This document shows, piece by piece, positions 8,960-16,631 of a stretch of DNA of 64,000 nt (the stretch's first letter is position 1; each line of letters begins with the position of its first letter). Location: the NCBI RefSeq assembly GCF_030817535.1, contig NZ_JAUSZL010000002.1:2170001-2234000 (forward strand). The letters are read 5' to 3'. The notes beneath the pieces are model-generated. The model searched no databases, was not told the DNA's origin, and worked only from the letters and a program-made list of their open reading frames with translations. The translations under genes and the position numbers were made by a program. Source of the DNA: Streptomyces sp. V3I8. Its GTDB lineage: Bacteria > Actinomycetota > Actinomycetes > Streptomycetales > Streptomycetaceae.

Positions 8960-10297
8960 TCACCGCTGGTAGCGGTTCAGGACCAGGTTGCCGTCCGTCA
9001 CCAGGCGCCGCCGCAGTTCCCCCAGCCCGATCGCCCCGCTGTAGTACTCCTGGAGCGCGGGCGTGGCCACCTTGTCCTTCCACTCCGGATACCCCCGCAC
9101 GGACTGCGCCGGAGCCGACCGCAGCCGCCCCGCCAACGCGACCCCGGTCGCCCACCCGTCGGCCTCGCCCCGCAGCGCCGGCGCCCGCAACGCCGCCGTC
9201 CCGGTCGGCAGCATCCAGTCCCCCAGGGCGAGCCGCACCATGTTCCGCGGCCGCAGCAGGAAGTCGATGAAGGCCGCGGCCTCCTCCTGGTGCGGACTGT
9301 CCGCGGCGACGGACAGCGTCTGCGGGCTCACCCCCTGAACGAGCCCGTCCGCCCCCGCGGGAGCGGGCAGCACCCGCCATTCGAACCCCTTCGGCGCCTG
9401 CTGCACGATCTGCTGCCGGTAGGAGAACCCGAGCGGAACCATCGCGTACTTCCCGCCGAAGAACCCCGGAAGCGTGTCGGACCCCCCGCTGCCGAGCGTC
9501 GAACGCGGCGCGCTGCCGTCGGTGTCGACCTGGTCGTGGATGGTGCGCGGCACCACCGCGTCCCCCTCGTCGAACCGGATCCGCACCTTTCCGTCGTCCC
9601 CGCGGTGGAACAGCCGCCCGCCGGCCGACAGGGACAGGTTGAGCGTGGCCGACACGGGCTCCTTGAGCGGCCAGGCCACCCCGTACTTCCCGTCCCCGTC
9701 CCCGTCCCCCTTCCCGTCCCCGCCGCCGCCCAGTTCGTCGGTGACGGTCCGGAACTCGCTCCAGCTCCACGGCTTCTCGGGGGTCGGGATCCGTACCCCC
9801 GACCTCTCCAGCCACTCGGCGTTGGCGATCAGGACGCGCGGTTCCTGGAGGAACGGCACGCCGTAGACCCCGTCCCCGAAGGTCGTCGTCTCCCAGCTGC
9901 GCTCCGGGATGTCGGACGTGAGCCGGTCGGACAGCAGACCGCTCAGATCCGCGAGATACCCGCCGTACGCGAAGTCCGCCAGGTCGTCCGAGGCGTCGTG
10001 GATGATGTCCGGCGCCTCACCGCCCTCGAAGGAGGTGAGCAGCTGGTCGTGGACGCTGTCCCAGGAGCCCTGCACGTACTCGACCTCGATGTCCGGATGC
10101 GCGGCGTTCCACTCCCGCACCAGTTCCCTGTTGACGTCGACGGACTCCTTCTGCCAGGCCAGGGACTGGAACCGGAGCGTGATCCGCCCGTCCTGCGAGC
10201 CGTTCCCGCCGTCGGAACAGCCGGAGCCCGCGACGAGCAGCAGTCCCACGGCCACCACGGCCGGCCATCGTGCGCGCATCCGCGTCCGCCTCCGCAT
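8960..10297 (-). CDS. Sugar ABC transporter substrate-binding lipoprotein
   Basis: A 445-residue solute-binding protein of the family-1 (MalE-like) type, expected to capture an oligosaccharide outside the membrane. The N-terminus has a basic stretch, a hydrophobic segment and the lipobox VAGSGC (Cys about 27), so it is a lipoprotein. The mature part shows the family pattern, including ESVDVNRELVREWNAAHPDIEV and DIIHDASDDLADFAYGGYL. A Gly/Asp/Lys run near residue 205 is low-complexity. The ATG overlaps the stop of the upstream permease by one base (TGATG), which indicates translational coupling. It is the last gene of a permease-permease-binding protein operon. Confidence 0.92.
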   Translation of the reverse strand: MRRRTRMRARWPAVVAVGLLLVAGSGCSDGGNGSQDGRITLRFQSLAWQKESVDVNRELVREWNAAHPDIEVEYVQGSWDSVHDQLLTSFEGGEAPDIIHDASDDLADFAYGGYLADLSGLLSDRLTSDIPERSWETTTFGDGVYGVPFLQEPRVLIANAEWLERSGVRIPTPEKPWSWSEFRTVTDELGGGGDGKGDGDGDGKYGVAWPLKEPVSATLNLSLSAGGRLFHRGDDGKVRIRFDEGDAVVPRTIHDQVDTDGSAPRSTLGSGGSDTLPGFFGGKYAMVPLGFSYRQQIVQQAPKGFEWRVLPAPAGADGLVQGVSPQTLSVAADSPHQEEAAAFIDFLLRPRNMVRLALGDWMLPTGTAALRAPALRGEADGWATGVALAGRLRSAPAQSVRGYPEWKDKVATPALQEYYSGAIGLGELRRRLVTDGNLVLNRYQR

Positions 10298-11130
10298 CAG
10301 TTCTTCACCGCGCCCGCGAACATCCCGCCCGTGAGCCGTTTCTGGATGAGCGCGAAGACCACCAGTGACGGAACGGTCGCCAGGAACGCGGCGGCGGCGA
10401 GCGGGCCGAGGTCCGCCACGCCCTCCGCGCCGAGGAAATGGGTGAGGACGACGGGCAGGGTCTGTTTCTCCGGGCTCTTGAGGAGCACCAGCGCGAAGAA
10501 GAACTCGTTCCAGGCGCTGATGAACGCGAACAGGCCCGTGGCCACGATGCCGGGCGCGAGGAGCGGCGCGGTGATCGAGACGAGCGTGCGCACCCGGCCC
10601 GCGCCGTCCACCGCCGCGGCCTCCTCCAGCTCGGCCGGCACCGCCCGCACGTACCCCACGAGCATCCACAGCGCGAACGGCAGGGCCCACACCACGTAGA
10701 CCATGACCAGCCCGCCCACGGAGTCGATCAGCCGCAGGTTCTTCAGGACGAGGAACAGCGGGATGATCACCAGCACGAACGGGAACGCCTGGCTGACCAC
10801 GACCCAGCCGGTCGCCGCCTTCGCGAGCCGGGTGCGGTGCCGGGCCATGACGTACGCCATCGGGGTGGCGATCAGTACGGCGATCACCGCCGCCCCGAGC
10901 GCCGCGACCAGGGAGTTCGCCGCGGCCCGCAGCAGCGGCTGTTCGTCGAAGGCCTGGCGGAAGTTGTCGAGGGTCGGGTCCTGGGGCAGCCAGGCCGGGT
11001 GCAGGCTGCCCAGCTCGCGCGGCGGCTTGAAGGCGGTGGAGACCAGCCACAGGAACGGGAAGGCGAGGAAGACCAGGTACGCGAAGAGCGCGGCGTACTG
11101 GCCGGCGCGGGTCCTTCCGCTCGTCCTCAC
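10297..11130 (-). CDS. Carbohydrate ABC transporter permease (MalG type)
   Basis: A 277-residue inner-membrane permease of the CUT1 sugar importer class. About six TM helices are visible. The cytoplasmic EAA loop, ELEEAAAVDGAGRVRTLVSI followed by a Pro-rich segment, is where the ATPase would dock. The GTG at 11130 is chosen because it overlaps the stop of the upstream permease as GTGA. The frame is open far upstream, but that part is a shadow of the other permease. The C-terminal GGMFAGAVKN is typical of MalG-like subunits. Confidence 0.92.
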   Translation of the reverse strand: MRTSGRTRAGQYAALFAYLVFLAFPFLWLVSTAFKPPRELGSLHPAWLPQDPTLDNFRQAFDEQPLLRAAANSLVAALGAAVIAVLIATPMAYVMARHRTRLAKAATGWVVVSQAFPFVLVIIPLFLVLKNLRLIDSVGGLVMVYVVWALPFALWMLVGYVRAVPAELEEAAAVDGAGRVRTLVSITAPLLAPGIVATGLFAFISAWNEFFFALVLLKSPEKQTLPVVLTHFLGAEGVADLGPLAAAAFLATVPSLVVFALIQKRLTGGMFAGAVKN

Positions 11131-12062
11131 GTCTGCCCCTCCCCGCGCAGCCGGCCGACCAGTTGCAGGGCGAGGATCACCGAGATCACCGCGACCATCA
11201 CGCATCCCATCGCCGCCGCGTAGCCGAACTGCCCGTAGCGGAAGGCCTCTTCGTAGGCGAACAGCATCGGCAGCCGGGTCCGGCCGCCCGGGCCGCCACT
11301 GGTCAGCACGTAGACCAGGGCGAACGAGTTGAAGTTCCAGATGAAGTTGAGCGCCGTGATGGCGAGCGCGACCGGTTTCAGGGCGGGCCAGGTGACCGTG
11401 CGGAAGCGCCGCCAGGCCCCGGCGCCGTCCATGGCGGCCGCCTCGTGCAGTTCGCGCGGGGTGTTCTGCAGTCCGGCGAGCAGGGCGACCGTCGTCTGGG
11501 GCATGCCCGCCCAGATCCCGACGACGATCACCGCGGGCAGCGCGGTCGCGAGGCCCGACAGCCAGTCCCGCCCGTCGCCCAGGCCCAGGTCGCGGATCGT
11601 CTCGTTGAGGATGCCCGCGTCCGGGTTGTAGACGAGCCGCCACATGATGCCGACGACCACCTCGGGCATCGCCCACGGAATGATCGCGAGGGCCCGTGCC
11701 AGCCAGCGCAGCCGCAGCTCCTCGTTGAGCAGCAGGGCGAGCCCCAGCGCGAGCAGGAACTGCGGGACGGTCACCCCCACCGCCCACAGCAGGCCGATCC
11801 GGAACGAGTCCCAGAACAGGGTGTCGTGCAGCAGGTCCTGGAAGTTGAGGGTGCCGATCCACTGCGTGGGCTCCGTCCGGCCCGACTGCGCGTCGGTGAA
11901 CGCCAGGGCGATGCCGTAGAGGAGCGGCCCGACGCTCAGCACCAGGATCGGGATGAGCGCGGGCAGCACCAGGAACCAGGCGCCGTGGTCGACGGGGCGC
12001 CCCGGTCCGCCGGGTCCCGGCGCGGGTTTCCCTGGCCGCTTCCCCGCGGTCGCCCATGTCAC
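11127..12062 (-). CDS. Carbohydrate ABC transporter permease (MalF/UgpA type)
   Basis: A 311-residue permease that pairs with the MalG-type subunit downstream. It starts at a GTG (12062) with AAGGAG nine bases upstream. After a proline/glycine-rich cytoplasmic tail come six TM helices. The EAA loop reads ELHEAAAMDGAGAWRRFRTV. It is the first gene of the three-gene importer operon. No ATP-binding gene is present. In Streptomyces a shared ATPase (MsiK) usually serves such importers. The sugar is unknown; no LacI-type regulator or glycosidase lies beside it. Confidence 0.92.
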   Translation of the reverse strand: MTWATAGKRPGKPAPGPGGPGRPVDHGAWFLVLPALIPILVLSVGPLLYGIALAFTDAQSGRTEPTQWIGTLNFQDLLHDTLFWDSFRIGLLWAVGVTVPQFLLALGLALLLNEELRLRWLARALAIIPWAMPEVVVGIMWRLVYNPDAGILNETIRDLGLGDGRDWLSGLATALPAVIVVGIWAGMPQTTVALLAGLQNTPRELHEAAAMDGAGAWRRFRTVTWPALKPVALAITALNFIWNFNSFALVYVLTSGGPGGRTRLPMLFAYEEAFRYGQFGYAAAMGCVMVAVISVILALQLVGRLRGEGQT

Positions 12063-12301
12063 GGATTCGGCTCCTTCGAGCGGTCCACGCCGGTCCGGCC
12101 GTCCCGGTGGCCCCCGTCATCGTCGTGATCCCCCGGCACCGCGTCAAGACAGCACGCACGCCCTGCCGGCGGCTCCTACCAGTGCGAACGCGGCACCCGG
12201 CGACGTACGGCGTGATCCCGGTGTCCGCGGCGAGGGGCAGAATGGCGTGCGACGCGGTACGCGGTGACGGCGGGAGCCGGGTGCTCCACGGGAGGCGAGT
12301 G

Positions 12302-13162
12302 ATGGACGAGACACAGGCGCGGAACGTGCTCGCCGAGGCGGATCTGGGCCGGGACGGCCGGGACGCGGTGCTGCTCGCCCTGGGCGAGAACGCCGTGTTC
12401 GCCACCGGTGACCTGGTGGTCAAGGTGGGTCGCGACAGCGAGCTCCTCGACCGTGCGCGGCGTGAACTGGCCGTCGCGCTCTGGCTCGCGGAGGCGGGCG
12501 TCCCGGCGGTGCGGGCCGCCGATCCCGAGGCCCGGTCCGTGGCCGGACACCCGGTGACACTGTGGCACCGGCTGCCCGACCCCGTGCGCCCGGCCGGGCC
12601 GGCCGATCTGGCCGGCCTGCTGCGGGTGGTGCACGCCCTGCCCGCGCCCGGCTTCGCGCTGCCGCGCCGGGAACTGCTGGGCGGGGTGGAACGGTGGCTG
12701 CGGCTCGCGGGCGACGTGATCGACCCGGCGGACGCGGCGTACCTGCGCGGCCGGCGGGACGGCTTCGCCGAGGCGTCCGCCGCGCTCACGCCGGCACTGC
12801 CGCCTGGCCCCATCCACGGCGACGCCCTGCCCCGCAACGTGCACGTCGGTCCCGACGGACCGGTCCTGGTCGACCTGGAGACGTTCTCCGCCGACCTGCG
12901 CGAGCACGACCTGGTCGTGCTCGCCCTGTCCCGCGACCGGTACGGGCTGTCCGCCGAGGCGTACGACACGTTCACCGGGACGTACGGCTGGGACGTGCGC
13001 GAGTGGGAGGGGTGCACGGTGCTGCGCGGGGCGCGTGAGACGGCGAGCTGTGCGTGGGTCGCGCAGCACGCGCCGAGCAGTCCGAAGGCGCTGGCGGAGT
13101 TCCGGCGGCGGGTGGCGTCCTTGCGGGACGGCGACGAGACGGTGCGGTGGTATCCGTTCTGA
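12302..13162 (+). CDS. Aminoglycoside phosphotransferase (APH) family kinase
   Basis: A 286-residue protein of the APH/choline-kinase fold, which phosphorylates a small-molecule hydroxyl with ATP. The catalytic loop is intact: HGD at 172-174 with the loop Asn near 179 (GPIHGDALPRNVHV), and the metal-binding Asp in LVDLETF (about 191). An N-terminal ATP-lobe Lys is likely K41 (LVVKVGRD). The ATG at 12302 follows GGAGGCGA; a GTG directly before it is an alternative. The substrate is unknown. It is divergent from the sugar importer operon and convergent with a LysR gene. Confidence 0.85.
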   Translation: MDETQARNVLAEADLGRDGRDAVLLALGENAVFATGDLVVKVGRDSELLDRARRELAVALWLAEAGVPAVRAADPEARSVAGHPVTLWHRLPDPVRPAGPADLAGLLRVVHALPAPGFALPRRELLGGVERWLRLAGDVIDPADAAYLRGRRDGFAEASAALTPALPPGPIHGDALPRNVHVGPDGPVLVDLETFSADLREHDLVVLALSRDRYGLSAEAYDTFTGTYGWDVREWEGCTVLRGARETASCAWVAQHAPSSPKALAEFRRRVASLRDGDETVRWYPF

Positions 13163-13210
13163 CCTGAGCGTTCCGCTGCGCGGCCGGTGCGTTGTCCGCG
13201 GGAGCGTCGT

Positions 13211-13245
13211 GGCCGGTCGCGCGGTTCCCCGCGCCCCTTCGGGGC
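13211..13245. repeat. Dispersed palindromic element, terminator between APH and LysR genes
   Basis: An inverted copy of the dispersed element (GCGCGGTTCCCCGCGCCCCT) ends in the small hairpin GCCCC-TTC-GGGGC (13233-13245), between two convergent genes. It probably works as a shared terminator. Confidence 0.6.
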
Positions 13246-13249
13246 ACCG

Positions 13250-14146
13250 TCAGCCGCGGATCGTCCCCGCTGCCCGGTGCAGCTCGGCCAGGACCGTGCG
13301 TACCGCCTTGCGTGCCGTGCGCTCGGGGCGGTGGAGGGCGTCGATGTGGCGGCGGGCGCGGACGCCGCTGAGCGGTCTGAGGACCAGGGCGGGGTGCGGG
13401 CGCATCGTCCAGCGGGGCATCAGGGCGAGCCCGCCGCCGGCCGCGACGGCCTCGGCGACCACCGCGAACTCGTTGATGCGGTGGGCGAGGCGCAGCGGGC
13501 GGCCCGCCGCCGTGGCGATGGCGTCGATGGTGGCCACGACCGGGAAGCCGTCGTGGGCCGTGATCCAGGTCTGGTCGGCCACATCGCGCGGGGTCAGCCG
13601 CCGCTTCACCGCGAGGGGGTGGTCGGCGGGCATGGCCACGTCGAGCGGTTCGCGCAGCAGTGTCGTGGCGGTGACGGTGTGCGGCCAGCCCGGGGTGTGT
13701 TCGAGACGGTGGGCGAGCACGAGGTCGTACTCCCGGGTCAGCGGCGGGAAGTCGTCCTGGGTGACGTCCGCGTCGGCGAGGGACAGCCGGGGCCCGCCGG
13801 GTGCGGCGAGGGCCCGCAGCAGCAGGGGGAAGAACGCCGACGCCGCGCTGTGGAAGGCGGCCACCGACACCTCGCCGTCCGGCCGGTCGACGAACTCCTC
13901 CACGGTGTGCCGGGCGCGCTCCAGCGCCGTCTCCACCTCGATGGCCGCGCCGGCCAGGGCCTGCCCCGCGTCGGTGAGGACCAGCCGCCGCCCCTGGCGC
14001 TCGGTGAGCGGCACGGGGATCGCGCGCTGCAGCAGCCGCAGCTGCTGGGAGATCGCCGAGGGCGTGACCAGCAGCGCCTCGGCGACCGCTGTCACGCTGC
14101 CGAGTTCGCCCAGCTCACGCAGGATCCTGAGCTGTCGTTCGTCCAT
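13250..14146 (-). CDS. LysR family transcriptional regulator
   Basis: A 298-residue LTTR. The N-terminal winged helix-turn-helix is clear (residues about 1-60, with GSVTAVAEALLVTPSAISQQL), and the linker and two-lobed effector domain follow. It is transcribed away from an EamA-type exporter gene across a 91-bp gap that carries a TGAT-N8-ATCA site. This is the usual layout of an LTTR controlling its neighbour and itself. The inducer is unknown. Confidence 0.92.
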   Translation of the reverse strand: MDERQLRILRELGELGSVTAVAEALLVTPSAISQQLRLLQRAIPVPLTERQGRRLVLTDAGQALAGAAIEVETALERARHTVEEFVDRPDGEVSVAAFHSAASAFFPLLLRALAAPGGPRLSLADADVTQDDFPPLTREYDLVLAHRLEHTPGWPHTVTATTLLREPLDVAMPADHPLAVKRRLTPRDVADQTWITAHDGFPVVATIDAIATAAGRPLRLAHRINEFAVVAEAVAAGGGLALMPRWTMRPHPALVLRPLSGVRARRHIDALHRPERTARKAVRTVLAELHRAAGTIRG

Positions 14147-14170
14147 GCCCCGGCCTTCCTGCCGATGTAG

Positions 14171-14186
14171 TGATGCTAAAGGATCA
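14171..14186. promoter_or_regulatory. Candidate LysR operator (TGAT-N8-ATCA)
   Basis: The inverted repeat TGAT-GCTAAAGG-ATCA sits in an A/T-rich island in the 91-bp gap between the divergent LysR and EamA genes. It is the only clear dyad there. Confidence 0.45.
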
Positions 14187-14237
14187 TTTAAGAAGTTGGC
14201 CCTTTGCTTCAGGGAGGCGGCAGGGCAGGGTGAGCGC

Positions 14238-15251
14238 GTGCCCGATGCCCGCCGTACCGATGCGGTACTCCTCCTCGTCGCCCTCGTCTGGGGCTCCAGC
14301 TACCTCTCCGCCCAGACGGCGACCGCCGTGCTGCCCGTCCTGGTGGTGCTGTTCGCGCGGTACGCCCTGTCCGCGCTCGCCTGTCTCGGGCTGGTCGCCG
14401 CCGGCCGCGGGTCCGGCCCGTGGACCCGCGACGAGATCCGGATCGGCCTGCCGCTCGGAGTGACGCAGGCGGCCGTCCTGGTGGTGGAGACGTACGGCGT
14501 CGCGCACACGAGCGCCGCCAACGCGGGTCTCATCATCAGCCTGACCATCGTGATCACCCCGCTCCTGGACCGCACCGGCCGCGGCGGGGGTCTCCCGCCG
14601 GCCTTCTACGCGGCGGCCGGCGTGTGCCTGCTGGCCGTCGGCCTCCTCATGTCGGGCGACGGCTTCCACGAGCCCCGCCTCGGTGACCTGCTGATGCTCG
14701 GCGCCGCGGTGATCCGGGCGGGGCACGTCGCGCTGGTCGGCCGGCTCACGGCGGGCCGCGCGATCCGGCCGCTGCGGCTGACCACCGTGCAGATCCTCGT
14801 CGGCACGGCGCTCTTCCTGGTGCCCGCGTCCGGCGACCTGTCCACCCTGGTCCACGTCGGCGCGGCGGGCTGGGCCCAGCTGCTCTATCTCGCCCTGTTC
14901 TGCAGCGTGTTCGCGTTCCTCGCGCAGACCTGGGCGGTCCAGCGCACCTCGGCCAGCCGGGCCAGCCTCCTCCTGGGCACCGAGCCGATCTGGGCCGCGG
15001 CCGTGGGGATCGCCCTGGCGGGCGACCACTTCACCCCGCTCACGGCGCTGGGCGCGGCCCTGATGGTCACAGGAACGTACTGGGGCCAGTCGACAGAACG
15101 CGCCCACCGCGCCACGAAGGCCGCGCGAAGCGCGCCTTCGGGGGCGCGGGGAGCTGCGCCACCCGCCCTCACCCGCCCGCAGCCGAAGACCGACCCCCAG
15201 GAGGCCACCGCATGTCCGCCCCCACCGCCCACGACACCTACGCCCGTCTGA
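14238..15251 (+). CDS. EamA/DMT family transporter with extended C-terminus
   Basis: A 337-residue drug/metabolite transporter with two EamA repeats and about ten TM helices; WGSSYLSAQTA opens the first repeat. GTG 14238 is the only sensible start. After the last helix (about residue 288) the frame continues for about 45 residues of low-complexity, Pro/Ala-rich tail. That tail is encoded by a copy of the dispersed palindromic element, and the last 40 bases overlap the next gene. The usual family length is about 290-300, so the tail is probably an added extension. The LysR gene opposite likely regulates it. Confidence 0.85.
   Translation: MPDARRTDAVLLLVALVWGSSYLSAQTATAVLPVLVVLFARYALSALACLGLVAAGRGSGPWTRDEIRIGLPLGVTQAAVLVVETYGVAHTSAANAGLIISLTIVITPLLDRTGRGGGLPPAFYAAAGVCLLAVGLLMSGDGFHEPRLGDLLMLGAAVIRAGHVALVGRLTAGRAIRPLRLTTVQILVGTALFLVPASGDLSTLVHVGAAGWAQLLYLALFCSVFAFLAQTWAVQRTSASRASLLLGTEPIWAAAVGIALAGDHFTPLTALGAALMVTGTYWGQSTERAHRATKAARSAPSGARGAAPPALTRPQPKTDPQEATACPPPPPTTPTPV
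15141..15160 (+). repeat. Dispersed palindromic element arm inside the EamA gene end
   Basis: GGGGCGCGGGGAGCTGCGCC matches the dispersed element core with small changes. It lies in frame in the 3' end of the EamA gene and encodes part of its unusual tail. Confidence 0.6.
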
Positions 15252-15718
15252 TCGCCCTCCTCGACACCGCCTCCGTCCCCTACGAACTGCTCGACCACGA
15301 ACCGGAGGGAGTGACCGAGGCCGTCTGCGCCCTGCGCGGCCACCCCGTGTCCGAGGCCGCCAAGTGCATCGTCCTGCGCGTCAAGGTGGACAGGAGGACG
15401 ACCCGCAACGTCCTCGCGGTCGTCCCCGGGGACCGCCGTGTGGACCTGGGCGCGGTCAAGACCCTCTACACGGCCCGCTATGTCGGTTTCAGCGACGCGG
15501 AGACCGCCGAGCGGCTGGCCCGCTCGGTCCCGGGCACGGTCCTCCCCTTCAGCTTCGACGCGGATCTGGAGGTCGTCGCCGACCCGGCCGTCGTGGCCCG
15601 GCCGCGCCTCTACTTCAACGCGGCCCGCCTGGACCGCTCCCTGGTCATGTCCGGCGCCGACTACGCGGAGCTGGCCCGGCCGCGCATCGAGCGCATCGCA
15701 GGCCCCGCCGCCGGCTGA
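15212..15718 (+). CDS. YbaK/EbsC family aminoacyl-tRNA deacylase-like protein
   Basis: A 168-residue single-domain protein of the YbaK/ProX fold. Members hydrolyse mischarged aminoacyl-tRNAs in trans, such as Cys-tRNA(Pro) or Ala-tRNA(Pro). The family's conserved Lys appears in VSEAAKCIVLRVK, and the GxxxPF-type pocket region is VPGTVLPFSF. The start at 15212 has AGGAGG nine bases upstream. The gene begins inside the last 40 bases of the EamA gene, so the two are probably cotranscribed. The exact tRNA substrate cannot be told. Confidence 0.85.
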   Translation: MSAPTAHDTYARLIALLDTASVPYELLDHEPEGVTEAVCALRGHPVSEAAKCIVLRVKVDRRTTRNVLAVVPGDRRVDLGAVKTLYTARYVGFSDAETAERLARSVPGTVLPFSFDADLEVVADPAVVARPRLYFNAARLDRSLVMSGADYAELARPRIERIAGPAAG

Positions 15719-15787
15719 CGCGGAAGCGGGGCGCAGACGGAGGCAGCCGGAGACGGAGGCAGCGGTGGAGGTGGGGGCGCCCCGGTC

Positions 15788-16510
15788 TCAGACCCGCTCG
15801 TCCGCCAGGTCCCGTACCGGCCAGGTTCCGTCGACGACGGCCTCCGCGTCCCCCTTGCGGCGCAGGAAGCTCTGGAAGTCGGCCGCCCACCGCGCGTACC
15901 ACTCGATCTGGCGGCGGTGCAGCTCCGCCGGACCGAGCGCGGCCACCTCGGGGTGGCGGACGGCTATCGCGGTGGCCAGCCGGGCCGCGGCCAGCGCGTC
16001 CGCCGAGGCGTCGTGGGCGGCGTCGAGCCCGACCCCGTACTCCACGCAGACCGCTTCGAGGTTCCGCTTGCCGCGGCGGTAGCGGTCCACGGAGCGGTCG
16101 ATCGTGTACGGGTCGATGACCGGCGCGGGGTCGGGCCCGCCGAGCCGCTCGCGCAGTGACGGCAGCCCGTACCGCCGCAGTTCGGCGGTGAGCAGGGTCA
16201 GGTCGAAGGCCGCGTTGTACGCCACGACCGGGACGCCCGTGCGCCAGTACGAGACGAGCGCCGCGGCGATCTCGTCGGTGACCTCGTCGGCGGGCCTGCC
16301 CTCGGCCGCCGCTCTCTCGTTGCTGATCCCGTGCACCGCGACCGCGTCCGCGGGGATCTCGACCCCCGGGTCGGCCAGCCACTCCCGGTGCCGGACCGGC
16401 TCCCCGTCGCGGACCTCTATCACCGCCCCGGTGACGATGCGCGCCTCGCGCGGATCGGTCCCGGTCGTCTCCAGGTCGAAGCCGATCAGCAGCTCCCCGT
16501 GCCAACCCAT
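15788..16510 (-). CDS. DEDDh 3'-5' exonuclease (DnaQ-like)
   Basis: A 240-residue exonuclease of the RNase T/DnaQ family. The three Exo motifs are visible: LIGFDLETTGTDP (ExoI Asp and Glu), VVAYNAAFDLTLL (ExoII Asp) and AHDASADALAAA (ExoIII His and Asp). It would remove 3' nucleotides from DNA or RNA. The start at 16510 has GGAAGGGAG just upstream; the frame is open 56 codons further, but with no family similarity. It is monocistronic and convergent with the YbaK gene. Proofreading by the main polymerase is unlikely to depend on it, because many streptomycetes carry several such proteins. Confidence 0.9.
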   Translation of the reverse strand: MGWHGELLIGFDLETTGTDPREARIVTGAVIEVRDGEPVRHREWLADPGVEIPADAVAVHGISNERAAAEGRPADEVTDEIAAALVSYWRTGVPVVAYNAAFDLTLLTAELRRYGLPSLRERLGGPDPAPVIDPYTIDRSVDRYRRGKRNLEAVCVEYGVGLDAAHDASADALAAARLATAIAVRHPEVAALGPAELHRRQIEWYARWAADFQSFLRRKGDAEAVVDGTWPVRDLADERV

Positions 16511-16631
16511 GCCGGCTCCCTTCCTCGTGGTGCGTTCCCCCGGTGATTCCCACCATGACATGGGCCACTGACAATCCGAGGACCGCGTTCCGCTTGCCGG
16601 CCGCCGGGCCGTCCCGGGGAACCGGGACCTG

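Noticed and set aside
7829..10699. A 956-codon plus-strand frame across mgt, the sugar-binding gene and a permease
   Set aside because: It crosses three real minus-strand genes and an intergenic repeat, with shadow composition.
12302..13162. A specific aminoglycoside resistance gene
   Set aside because: The kinase fold is intact, but it is not recognisably any characterised aminoglycoside kinase, so only the family is called.
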